Assembly (NCBI GenBank): GCA_016722375.1
Contig: JADKJG010000001.1
Location: 248,001 to 312,000, forward strand
Length of the DNA stretch: 64,000 bases
Direction: 5' to 3'
Source: Bacteroidota bacterium
Lineage (GTDB): Bacteria; Bacteroidota; Bacteroidia; Chitinophagales; LD1
The position numbers and the translations under genes are program-made. This document shows, in pieces, positions 29,389 to 38,306 of the stretch; position 1 is the first letter of the stretch, and the number at the start of each line of letters is the position of its first letter. The notes beneath the pieces were generated by a model that saw nothing but the letters and a program-made list of their open reading frames with translations, had not been told where the DNA came from and did no database searches.

Positions 29389-30312
29389 ATGACAGAAAGA
29401 AGCGCAAAACCATTTTTGAAATGGGCAGGTGGTAAAACGCAGCTCATTAACGACATTGAAAAGGCTTTACCAAAAGATGTTTACAAAGACAACTTCACTT
29501 ACATAGAGCCATTTGCAGGTAGTGGAGCAGTTTTGTTTTGGATGCTGAACAACTTTACAAACCTTAAAAATGCGGTAATAAACGACATCAATGAAGATTT
29601 AATAAACACTTACAAAACCATAGCTTCAAGGCCAAAAGAACTGATTTCAATTCTTGAAACATTACAGAACGAGTTTCACGAACTGGAAGGCAATGACGAA
29701 GCAAAAAAGGAATATTACTATCAAAAAAGAAATTCATTCAACAAAAGAAAAGATGAACAAAGCGGACAAGCCGCTTTGTTCATCTTTCTCAATCGGACTT
29801 GTTTCAACGGGCTTTACAGAGTGAATCGCAAAAATGAATACAACGTGCCAATGGGCAGTTACAAGCGACCTACTATTTGCGACAAGGAAAATATTTTGGC
29901 AGTTAGTCAAGCTCTTCAAAAAGTTAAAATAATCCATGGAGATTATGAAAAAACGTTGAATTGGACTGATAAAAATACTTTGTTTTATTTCGATCCACCC
30001 TACAAACCATTAAGCGAAACCTCTAGTTTCAACTCATACTCAAAAGATGAGTTTAACGACCAAGAACAAATTAGGTTGAGAGATTTTTGCAGCAAACTTG
30101 ACGCATTAAATCATACATGGATTTTAAGCAATTCAGACGTTAAAGGAAAAGACGAAAATGACAACTTTTTTGACGACTTGTATTCTGAATTCAACATTCA
30201 AAGAGTAGATGCGAGAAGAAGCATAAATGCAAATCCACTGAAAAGAGGAAACCTAAAAGAATTACTAATTACAAATAAAACCAATAGTCAAGAGTATGTC
30301 AGAGCAATTTAA
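29389..30312 (+). CDS. dpnM: DpnM-like adenine-N6 DNA methyltransferase (GATC type)
   Basis: 307 residues of the Dam/DpnM alpha class. The SAM motif FLKWAGGKTQL is at 9-19, FAGSGAV near 43-49, and the catalytic DPPY at 202-205. The order FxGxG before DPPY defines the alpha class. It would methylate the adenine in double-stranded GATC and protect the host from the adjacent endonuclease. Its last 17 bp overlap the endonuclease start, indicating a tight operon. The whole island is visibly AT-richer than its neighbours, suggesting transfer. Confidence 0.9.
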   Translation: MTERSAKPFLKWAGGKTQLINDIEKALPKDVYKDNFTYIEPFAGSGAVLFWMLNNFTNLKNAVINDINEDLINTYKTIASRPKELISILETLQNEFHELEGNDEAKKEYYYQKRNSFNKRKDEQSGQAALFIFLNRTCFNGLYRVNRKNEYNVPMGSYKRPTICDKENILAVSQALQKVKIIHGDYEKTLNWTDKNTLFYFDPPYKPLSETSSFNSYSKDEFNDQEQIRLRDFCSKLDALNHTWILSNSDVKGKDENDNFFDDLYSEFNIQRVDARRSINANPLKRGNLKELLITNKTNSQEYVRAI

Positions 30313-31135
30313 AGTCTTTTTATCTCAACTTAGTGAGACAAATGCAACTCTTGATTACTTCACCAACTTCGGAAAAATAGTTGGCAACATCAACGTAATT
30401 TCAATCAAATTAAACCAACTAAACTATTTAATTGGGAAGGAAGATTTAGGCAAAGCTATTGAGGAACTGTATCAGGAGAACCCAAAAGTTTTTGAGGTTT
30501 TGGATATTCTAATTGCAGTTAGAAAGAAGGACAACAAAAAAGTCATTAATAGTTTAGGCGATATTGTTTTTCTTGAAACATATTTTGTTTCTCCTAAAAG
30601 CATTTCAGAATACATTGAAGGAACTGGTTTAGCCGATGTTTTCAGAAATAAAAATATTACCAATCTTGTGGATTATGTATTTGGAATTGAAGTTGGTTTA
30701 GATACTAACGCGAGAAAAAACAGAGGCGGAGATAATATGTCAAAAGCTGTTTCTTTAATATTTGACAACGCAAAAGTGTTTTACAAAAAAGAAGTGAGCA
30801 ATACTGTTTATCCCGAAATAATAAGTTTAGGTGCTGATGTAAAACGCTTTGACTTCGTAATAAAAACGAATAAGAAAACTTACCTCGTAGAAACAAACTA
30901 TTACAATGGAGGTGGCTCAAAATTAAATGAGACAGCAAGATCCTATTCTGATGTTGCACCTAAAATTAATCAATACGCCAACTACGAATTTGTTTGGATT
31001 ACAGACGGACAAGGTTGGCATTCAGCAAAAAATAAATTGGAAGAAGCATTCAGCATTATCCCAAGTTTATACAATTTAACCTCACTTACCCTTTTTGTTG
31101 AAAACATAAAAGCAGAAGGGATAATTTCATTTTAA
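30296..31135 (+). CDS. dpnB: DpnII/MboI-type restriction endonuclease (GATC)
   Basis: 279 residues. Matches the DpnII family: GLDTNARKNRGGDNMSK at about 142-158, then RFDFVIKTNKKTYLVETNYY (residues ~182-201), the PD-(D/E)xK-like active region, followed by GGGSKLNETARSY. It would cleave unmethylated GATC. The start overlaps the end of the methyltransferase gene and its TAA shares a base with the ATG of the next gene, so the four genes form one translationally coupled unit. The GATC assignment rests on family resemblance. Confidence 0.88.
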   Translation: MSEQFKVFLSQLSETNATLDYFTNFGKIVGNINVISIKLNQLNYLIGKEDLGKAIEELYQENPKVFEVLDILIAVRKKDNKKVINSLGDIVFLETYFVSPKSISEYIEGTGLADVFRNKNITNLVDYVFGIEVGLDTNARKNRGGDNMSKAVSLIFDNAKVFYKKEVSNTVYPEIISLGADVKRFDFVIKTNKKTYLVETNYYNGGGSKLNETARSYSDVAPKINQYANYEFVWITDGQGWHSAKNKLEEAFSIIPSLYNLTSLTLFVENIKAEGIISF

Positions 31136-32013
31136 TGCTTAATCCATTCTACAAATCTGAAGGCAAAGATTTCTATCTTCTTCACGGAGACACGATGAAC
31201 TTACTCCCAAAATTTGAACATAAGTTTGATATGGTGTTTGCTGACCCACCTTATTTTTTATCCAACAACGGCTTGTCAATTCAAAGCGGAAAAATTGTAA
31301 GCGTTAATAAAGGCAAGTGGGACAAATCAGAGGGAACGGAATACTTAAATGAGTTTAATCGCAAATGGATTTCGTTGGTTCGTGACAAGATGAAACAGGA
31401 TGCAACAATTTGGATAAGCGGAACGATGCACAACATTTTTTCGGTTGGGCAAATCCTAAATGAATTAGGTTTTAAAATTCTAAATGTTGTTACTTGGGAA
31501 AAGACTAATCCACCACCGAATTTTTCTTGCAGATATTTCACCTATTCAACAGAACAAATTATTTGGGCAAGGAAAACAGAAAAGACAGCTCATTATTTTA
31601 ATTACGATTTAATGAAACAGTTAAATAACGATAAGCAAATGAAAGATGTTTGGAAACTTTCGGCAATTGCACCTTGGGAAAAAACCTGCGGTAAACACCC
31701 GACACAAAAACCACTTTCAGTTTTGACACGTTTAATTTTAGCTTCTACAAAACCTAACGCTTGGATACTTGACCCATTTGCAGGAAGTAGCACGACAGGC
31801 ATTGCAGCCAACTTATCTAACAGACGCTTTTTAGGAATAGACCAAGAAGAAGATTTTTTGACAATCAGCAAAAACAGAAAACTTGAAATTGAAAACAACA
31901 AAACTGCAACAAGATATCGTGAAAAAATTGGTGGTTTCAAAGACAAGAAGGCGCTTGATTTATTTTTAGCGGAAGAATCCCAAACAGATTATAAAACAGA
32001 ATTGAATTTATAA
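31135..32013 (+). CDS. dpnA: DpnA-like DNA adenine methyltransferase
   Basis: 292 residues of the beta class: catalytic DPPY at 37-40 comes first, and DPFAGSSTTG (SAM site) follows at about 213-222. GKHPTQKPLSVLTRLI between them is the usual helper motif. In the Streptococcus DpnII system the second methylase DpnA modifies single-stranded DNA and protects incoming transforming DNA; the same role is plausible here. The gene order M-R-A differs from the classical M-A-R. Confidence 0.88.
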   Translation: MLNPFYKSEGKDFYLLHGDTMNLLPKFEHKFDMVFADPPYFLSNNGLSIQSGKIVSVNKGKWDKSEGTEYLNEFNRKWISLVRDKMKQDATIWISGTMHNIFSVGQILNELGFKILNVVTWEKTNPPPNFSCRYFTYSTEQIIWARKTEKTAHYFNYDLMKQLNNDKQMKDVWKLSAIAPWEKTCGKHPTQKPLSVLTRLILASTKPNAWILDPFAGSSTTGIAANLSNRRFLGIDQEEDFLTISKNRKLEIENNKTATRYREKIGGFKDKKALDLFLAEESQTDYKTELNL

Positions 32014-32853
32014 ATGACTAATAATGAAACTTGCATTCATGGTGGCGTATCTCCAGTACATCTTTTAGCTAACCTGCATCATAGTCAAGCAGGAAGTGGC
32101 AGACACCGTTGCCCCACTTGTGCTTATGAACAAGGATTTAATATTGGCAGTAGCACCAATAGGAAATCTTATCAAGAGTATTGCAAATCATTGACTGATT
32201 CCGAGCAATGCCAAGATGGCTCAATAGCACCAACATATATTTTATCAAGCTTAGGTGATAATCAAGGGGGAACTGGACGACATAAATGCACTAATTGTGC
32301 TTTCAAACAAGGATATGAAGTAGGAATTTTGGAGAGCAACCTAACTGAAATTAGTCTTGAATTAGTTCCCGCCCCAACAAATGATTTTCAAAATACAAAC
32401 ACAAACTCTTCACCAATATCAACAACAAACTTTATTGAAAATGAGATTAGAAATAAACACTTAGGCCATTTAGGAGAGCTATTTATTTTGAAAAATGAAA
32501 TTGCTTTTTTGACACAGAATGGAAAAGAAGATTTAGCAAAGAATGTTCAACATGTGTCAATTAAAATTGGAGACGGTTTGGGTTACGACATTTTATCTTT
32601 TGACATTGAAGGCAATGAGAAAAAGATAGAAGTTAAAACAACAAGAAGTAACATTACAAGACCATTTTACCTAACTAGAAACGAACTTGAAATATCCGTT
32701 AAGAATCCTAATAATTATTGCTTATACAGATTGTTTGACTTTGATGCGAATTTAAACAAAGGAAAGTGCTACATAATAAAAGGAGACTTGTCAAATTCAT
32801 TAAATTTAGACGCATTATTATTCATTGCTTATCCAAAATATAATGACATATAA
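32014..32853 (+). CDS. DUF3883 nuclease-like protein with duplicated Cys-rich motif
   Basis: 279 residues, starting directly after the stop codon of the DpnA-like gene, so it belongs to the R-M operon. The N-terminus has two copies of a ~40-residue module: C7-x25-C33-x2-C36 and C66-x25-C92-x2-C95. Each has GRHxC followed by AxxQGxxxG, suggesting paired zinc-binding modules. The C-terminal ~130 residues match DUF3883: GLGYDILSFD followed by KKIEVKTTRS gives a D...E-x-K pattern typical of PD-(D/E)xK nucleases, then PFYLTRNELEIS. Its job is not known. It could be an extra nuclease or a methylation-dependent restriction factor. Confidence 0.7.
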   Translation: MTNNETCIHGGVSPVHLLANLHHSQAGSGRHRCPTCAYEQGFNIGSSTNRKSYQEYCKSLTDSEQCQDGSIAPTYILSSLGDNQGGTGRHKCTNCAFKQGYEVGILESNLTEISLELVPAPTNDFQNTNTNSSPISTTNFIENEIRNKHLGHLGELFILKNEIAFLTQNGKEDLAKNVQHVSIKIGDGLGYDILSFDIEGNEKKIEVKTTRSNITRPFYLTRNELEISVKNPNNYCLYRLFDFDANLNKGKCYIIKGDLSNSLNLDALLFIAYPKYNDI

Positions 32854-33036
32854 GACCAACGCATTTCCTTAACAGTGGTTAATGATTAACGTCCCATAAA
32901 AATAAATTAACCGTGAGTCACCAAGCACTACATAAGCGATTGGTAAACCAAACACCAAGCCCACCAAAGGCAAATCTCCCCCATTTTCAATTACACCACC
33001 CAAAAACCTAACCTTTCCAGCCAAACGAAAAGTTTA

Positions 33037-33312
33037 GGCCAAAATGTAATCGTTTGGGTAGTGATTCTTTTAGTTTGGAGGTCGAAACTATTAGTTTGGG
33101 AGGTCAAACGATAAGTTTGGCTAGTGATTCTTTTAGTTTGAGGGTCGAACCTATTAGTTTGGGCAGTGATTCTAATAGTTTGGGATGCGAACCTATTAGT
33201 TTGGACAGTGATTCTTTTAGTTTGGGATGTGAAACTATTAGTTTGGACAGTGATTCTTTTAGTTTGGAGGTCGAAACTAAAAGTTTGGCTTACCAAACTA
33301 TTAACTTGACGG
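33037..33312. repeat. 21-bp tandem array C with alternating unit types
   Basis: AGTTTGG (or a close variant) starts every 21 bp at 33072, 33093, 33114, 33135, 33156, 33177, 33198, 33219, 33240, 33261 and 33282, with a CGTTTGG copy at 33051. The 14 bases after it alternate between two forms, roughly xxAGTGATTCTTTT and AGGTCGAAACTATT, giving a 42-bp higher-order period. It lies between the 3' ends of the DUF3883 gene and the convergent giant repeat gene. Open frames of about 100 codons on both strands are by-products of the period. The flanking 32854-33036 and 33313-33458 show no gene. Confidence 0.93.
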
Positions 33313-33458
33313 GAGTCTGTTCACTAAACCGTGTCAAAAAACAAGTTTAATACAGCTATCAGAAAAAAGTCGCAAGCGATATTCCTATCTATTTGTCCGT
33401 ATTTTTCATCAAATTTCCTCGTCTTTTCCCTTGATTATAAGCAGAAAACATTTTCTCA

Positions 33459-33496
33459 TAAAAAAATGGCGCTGTCCGAAAACGAACAGCGCCATT
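33459..33496 (-). terminator. Terminator of the giant repeat protein gene
   Basis: A 14-bp stem (AATGGCGCTGTCCG / CGAACAGCGCCATT, one mismatch or wobble) with an AAAA loop at 33465-33496. Six A on the plus strand (33459-33464) give a U tract on the minus-strand transcript. It lies 22 bp after the stop codon. Confidence 0.88.
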
Positions 33497-33518
33497 AATA
33501 AGGGAGCAGAAATTAATA

Positions 33519-36500
33519 TCAGCGAATCAGCAACTTACCGGTGTTTGTGTTATTTCCATCTGTAAGGCGGAAAAGATAAACCCCCTCTAACAGAGTTTGA
33601 GAGATAGTATTTACCGCACCGGACTGCATGCGCTGTTTCAGTACCACTTGACCATTCATGTTTATCAGTTCCATGAAAGGCTGTTTCATAGTAGAATTCT
33701 GTAGGTCAACTACTACCTGTCCTTGGTTAGAAAATACCTTTACGGTACCAGCTAACTCCCCGATACCGTTCGGTTCCTGCGCTATAATCACCACTTCCTG
33801 AGAGGTAATTTCATCTAGGTAGCTGTTGGTCATTTTGCAAATCACATAATAGATATTTGCCGAAGCGAAGTTTGGCACGTATGCAGCGTTGGTCTGCACC
33901 GGATTAAAGTCTGCATATCCAGTACCTGATACTACTGTGTACATCCATTGGTAGGTGCAAGGCTGAGTAGCACTGGCGGTAATCGTGTCGCCATATACGC
34001 CGACCGTTACCCATTGTGTATCCGTAGGACTAACAGCCAGTTCGAAAGGAATAATCTCTAAATCGGCACCGTTATCTGTACCGGTGATAGCCGGGTCGGT
34101 GCTTATTACCCGAATACGATAAGCACTGCCTGCTGCTGCGCTGTTTGGTATCGTAGCAGGGATAGTTCCGATAGCTGAACTGTCGAGTGTTCCGATCTCA
34201 GTGGGATTGCTGAAACTGCCGTTTTCATCAGAAAGCTGCGCTTTGAAAACATTGGCACTATTGAATACCGCGTCAGAAGTAAAATCCACATTTACTTGGA
34301 CATGAGCACTTGCCGAGATCAGGAAAGGTGAGCCGCTGATAGTTGAAGTAGAAATAACCGTTCCATTCTGTACGTCTATTTCTATTTCGTTACTGATTAC
34401 AGTATCGTTGTATTGATTTACTGAAAGGCAAACTACATAATAGGTACCCGGCGTTGCAAAATTTGGAGTATAAGAAATACCTGTTTCTATAGTTCCGAAA
34501 CTCGTATAAACGCCGCCGCTGGTCATAGAATATTTCCACTCCTGCGTAGCCGATTGAGAGGCGGTAACCGTGATTGCGGTCCCGCTGGTGTTGCGCATAA
34601 TCGTTTGAGTAGCCGTAGGTGCTACTGAGTTATGAAACTGATCTACAATCAGGTTCGTGCCGTTATCAGTGCCAAATACTGATGGATTATCTGCAATGAC
34701 ACGAATACGATAGCCCGTTCCTGCCGGAGTGCTGGCCGGGATTGTAGCAGAAATATTTCCTGAGCCGGTAGCGGTGATGGAACCTATATTAGTAGCCGAA
34801 GCAAAAGAACCATTCGCGTCAGACAGTTGAGCGCTGAAAATGTTTCCTGCGTTAAAAGCACTGCTAGTGGTATAAGGAACTGAAATAGAAGCATCGGTGG
34901 CATGAGGACTAAACTCGAAAGGTGAACCGATAATCGCTCCGGTACTCAAGGTAACCGAGCTAACCGATATCAGCACTTCATTGCTTGTTGCCGTCAAACC
35001 ATTGATTACACTTTCGCAGATGATATAGTAGTTGCCTGCACTACTAAAATTAGGAGTGTAAGTAGTTCCTGTTTCCACCACTCCAAAACTCGCATACCCG
35101 CTTCCACTGGTGGTCGAGAATTTCCATTCGCGTGATGTACCTACCGGTGATTCGGTAACCGTCAACAGACTACCGTTGGAGTTGATTAATATATTTTGAG
35201 CAGAAGCCGGTGCTATACCGTTCGCTACTACATTTATCTGCACCTCATTACTGGCTACAGTTAAAGAACCGGGGTAAGAAGATACGCAAACCACATAGTA
35301 GGTTCCCGCGGTGCTGAAATTCGGGGTGTAGGTAGTTCCTGTTTCAGCAGTTCCAAAACTAGTGTAGCCGCTTCCGCTGGTCGTGGTGTATTTCCATTCA
35401 CGAGAGATAGCCGTTGGCGTTTCTGTAACCGTTAGCAGGGTGCCGTTTGTGTTGGTTAATATATTTTGAGTAGTTGTTGGTGCTATGCTGTTGGTCACTA
35501 CGTTTATCTGTACTTCGTTACTAATCACGGTCAATGAACCGGGGAAAGAAGACACACAAACTACATAGTAGGTTCCCGCGGTGCTGAAGTTAGGGGTATA
35601 TGTAGTTCCTGTTTCAGCCACTCCAAAACTTGTATAGCCACTTCCGCTGGTGGTAGTGTATTTCCATTCACGCGAAGTAGCCGTTGGCGTTTCTGTAACC
35701 GTCAGCAGGGTGCCGTTGGTGTTGGTTAAGATATTTTGAGTAGTAGTTGGCGCTATGCTGTTGGTCACTACGTTTATCTGTACCTCATTACTGGTTACAG
35801 CTAAAGAACTAGGGAAAGAAGATACACAAACTACATAGTAGGTTCCCGCGGTGCTGAAATTCGGAGTGTAGGTAGTTCCTGTTTCAGCAGTTCCAAAACT
35901 AGTGTAGCCGCTTCCGCTGGTCGTGGTGTATTTCCATTCACGAGAGATAGCCGTTGGTGTTTCTGTAACCGTAAGTAGAGTGCCATTTGTGTTGGTTAAT
36001 ATATTTTGAGTAGTTGTTGGTGCTATGCTGTTAGTCACTACGTTTATCTGCACTTCGTTACTGGTTACAGTATCGTTGTATTGATTTACTGAGAGACATG
36101 CTACATAATAGGTGCCCGGCGTTGCAAAATTCGGCGTGTAAGAAATACCTGTTTCTATAGTTCCAAAACTCATATAAACACCGCCGCTGGTGGTGGAATA
36201 TTTCCATTCTTGTGTAGCCGTTTGAGAAGCGGTAACCGTGATTGCGGTTCCGTTGGTGTTTAGCATAATCGTTTGAGTAGCTGAAGGTGCTACCGAGTTA
36301 TGAAACTGATCCACAATCAGATCCGTGCCGTTATCAGTGCCAAATACCGATGGATTATCTGCAATGACACGAATACGATAGCGCGTTCCTGCTGGAGTGC
36401 TGGAAGGGATTGTAGCAGAAATATCTCCTGAACTAGTAGCGGTGACGGATCCTATATTAGTAGCCGAAGCAAAAGAACCATTCGCGTCGGACAGTTGAGC

Positions 36501-38306
36501 GCTGAAAATGTTCCCACCGTTAAAAGCGCTGCTAGTGGTATAAGGAACTGATATGGAAGCATCGGTGGCATGAGGACTGAACTCGAAAGGTGAACCGGCA
36601 ATTGTTCCGGTACTCAAGGTAACCGAGCTAACCGATATCAGCACTTCATTGCTAATTGCCGTCAAACCATTGATTACACTTTCGCAGATGATATAGTAAT
36701 TGCCTGCACCATTGAAATTAGGGGTGTAGGTAGTTCCCGTTTCAGCCACTCCAAAACTAGTATATCCGCTTCCACTGGTGGTCGAGAATTTCCATTCGCG
36801 TGATGTGCCTGCTGGTGATTCCGTAACTGTAAGTAAGTTGCCATTGCTGTTGATTAATATACTTTGAGCAGAAGCCGGTGCTATGCTATTAGCCACCGCG
36901 TTTATCTGAACTTCATTACTGGTTACAGTTAAAGAACCGGGGAAAGAAGATACACAAACTACATAGTAGGTTCCCGCGGTGCTGAAGTTAGGGGTATATG
37001 TAGTTCCTGTTTCAGCAATTCCAAAACTAGTATAACTGCTTCCGCTGGTGGTAGTGTATTTCCACTCACGAGAAACAGCTGTTGGAGTTTCTGTAACCGT
37101 CAGCAGGCTACCGTTGGTGTTGGTTAATATATTTTGAGTAGTAGTTGGCGCTATACTGTTGGTCACTACGTTTATCTGTACTTCATTACTGGTTACAGTT
37201 AAAGAACCGGGGAAAGAAGATACACAAACTACATAGTAAGTACCCGCTGTGCTAAAGTTAGGGGTATATGTAGTTCCTGTTTCAGCAGTTCCAAAACTAG
37301 TATAACCGCTTCCGCTGGTCGTAGTGTATTTCCATTCACGCGAAGTAGCTGTTGGAGTTTCTGTAACCGTCAGCAGGTTACCGTTTGTGTTGGTTAATAT
37401 GTTTTGAGCGGTTGCTGGCGCTATGCTATTAGTCACTACGTTTATCTGCACTTCATTACTGGTTACAGTTAAAGAACCGGGGAAAGAAGATACACAAACT
37501 ACATAGTAGGTACCCGCTGTGCTAAAGTTAGGAGTATATGTAGTTCCTGTTTCAGCAGTTCCAAAACTAGTATATCCGCTTCCGCTGGTTGTAGTGTATT
37601 TCCATTCGCGCGAAGTTGCTGTTGGAGTTTCTGTAACCGTCAGCAGGTTACCGTTTGTGTTGATTAATATGTTTTGAGCGGTTGCTGGCGCTATGCTGTT
37701 GGTCACTACGTTTATCTGCACTTCGTTACTGGTTACAGTTAATGAACCGGGGAAAGAAGATACACAAACTACATAGTAGGTTCCCGCGGTGCTGAAGTTA
37801 GGGGTATATGTAGTTCCTGTTTCAGCAGTTCCAAAACTAGTGTAGCCGCTTCCGCTGGTAGTGGTGTATTTCCATTCACGCGAAGTTGCCGTTGGTGTTT
37901 CTGTAACCGTCAGCAGGCTACCGTTGGTGTTGGTTAATATATTTTGAGTAGTTGTTGGCGCTATGCTGTTGGTCACTACGTTTATCTGTACCTCATTACT
38001 GGTTACAGCTAAAGAACTAGGGAAAGAAGATACACAAACTACATAGTAGGTTCCCGCGGTGCTGAAATTCGGAGTGTAGGTAGTTCCTGTTTCAGCAGTT
38101 CCAAAACTAGTATATCCGCTTCCGCTGGTTGTAGTGTATTTCCATTCGCGCGAAGTTGCTGTTGGAGTTTCTGTAACCGTCAGCAGGCTACCGTTGGTGT
38201 TGGTTAATATATTTTGAGTAGTAGTTGGCGCTATGCTGTTAGTCACTACGTTTATCTGTACTTCATTACTGGTTACAGTTAAAGAACCGGGAAAGAAGAT
38301 ACACAA
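33519..38306 (-). CDS. Giant repeat surface protein, C-terminal part (gene split by 1-base deletion)
   Basis: Continues the gene starting at 40069; no real start exists in this frame. It carries about 13 copies of a ~90-residue (270-bp) beta domain: NSIAPTTTQNIL ... SREWKYTTTSGSGYTSFG ... YTPNFSTAGTYYVVCVSS ... SNEVQINVV. Many copies are nearly identical. Three copies of another domain (GSPFEFSPHATDASISV ... AGTGYRIRVIADNP) are interspersed. The C-terminus is a T9SS-type domain (VFSNQGQVVVDLQ ... EGVYLFRLTDG ... GKLLIR). The protein is probably a surface adhesin or matrix protein. In the other copies the motif AACCGGGGAAAG has four G; at about 38288-38291 there are three, which breaks the frame. 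Confidence 0.85.
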   Translation of the reverse strand: MCIFFPGSLTVTSNEVQINVVTNSIAPTTTQNILTNTNGSLLTVTETPTATSREWKYTTTSGSGYTSFGTAETGTTYTPNFSTAGTYYVVCVSSFPSSLAVTSNEVQINVVTNSIAPTTTQNILTNTNGSLLTVTETPTATSREWKYTTTSGSGYTSFGTAETGTTYTPNFSTAGTYYVVCVSSFPGSLTVTSNEVQINVVTNSIAPATAQNILINTNGNLLTVTETPTATSREWKYTTTSGSGYTSFGTAETGTTYTPNFSTAGTYYVVCVSSFPGSLTVTSNEVQINVVTNSIAPATAQNILTNTNGNLLTVTETPTATSREWKYTTTSGSGYTSFGTAETGTTYTPNFSTAGTYYVVCVSSFPGSLTVTSNEVQINVVTNSIAPTTTQNILTNTNGSLLTVTETPTAVSREWKYTTTSGSSYTSFGIAETGTTYTPNFSTAGTYYVVCVSSFPGSLTVTSNEVQINAVANSIAPASAQSILINSNGNLLTVTESPAGTSREWKFSTTSGSGYTSFGVAETGTTYTPNFNGAGNYYIICESVINGLTAISNEVLISVSSVTLSTGTIAGSPFEFSPHATDASISVPYTTSSAFNGGNIFSAQLSDANGSFASATNIGSVTATSSGDISATIPSSTPAGTRYRIRVIADNPSVFGTDNGTDLIVDQFHNSVAPSATQTIMLNTNGTAITVTASQTATQEWKYSTTSGGVYMSFGTIETGISYTPNFATPGTYYVACLSVNQYNDTVTSNEVQINVVTNSIAPTTTQNILTNTNGTLLTVTETPTAISREWKYTTTSGSGYTSFGTAETGTTYTPNFSTAGTYYVVCVSSFPSSLAVTSNEVQINVVTNSIAPTTTQNILTNTNGTLLTVTETPTATSREWKYTTTSGSGYTSFGVAETGTTYTPNFSTAGTYYVVCVSSFPGSLTVISNEVQINVVTNSIAPTTTQNILTNTNGTLLTVTETPTAISREWKYTTTSGSGYTSFGTAETGTTYTPNFSTAGTYYVVCVSSYPGSLTVASNEVQINVVANGIAPASAQNILINSNGSLLTVTESPVGTSREWKFSTTSGSGYASFGVVETGTTYTPNFSSAGNYYIICESVINGLTATSNEVLISVSSVTLSTGAIIGSPFEFSPHATDASISVPYTTSSAFNAGNIFSAQLSDANGSFASATNIGSITATGSGNISATIPASTPAGTGYRIRVIADNPSVFGTDNGTNLIVDQFHNSVAPTATQTIMRNTSGTAITVTASQSATQEWKYSMTSGGVYTSFGTIETGISYTPNFATPGTYYVVCLSVNQYNDTVISNEIEIDVQNGTVISTSTISGSPFLISASAHVQVNVDFTSDAVFNSANVFKAQLSDENGSFSNPTEIGTLDSSAIGTIPATIPNSAAAGSAYRIRVISTDPAITGTDNGADLEIIPFELAVSPTDTQWVTVGVYGDTITASATQPCTYQWMYTVVSGTGYADFNPVQTNAAYVPNFASANIYYVICKMTNSYLDEITSQEVVIIAQEPNGIGELAGTVKVFSNQGQVVVDLQNSTMKQPFMELINMNGQVVLKQRMQSGAVNTISQTLLEGVYLFRLTDGNNTNTGKLLIR

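Noticed and set aside
32991..33296. 101-codon minus-strand gene in array C
   Set aside because: The frame stays open because the repeat period is a multiple of three. The opposite strand is open as well and neither has protein-like flanks.
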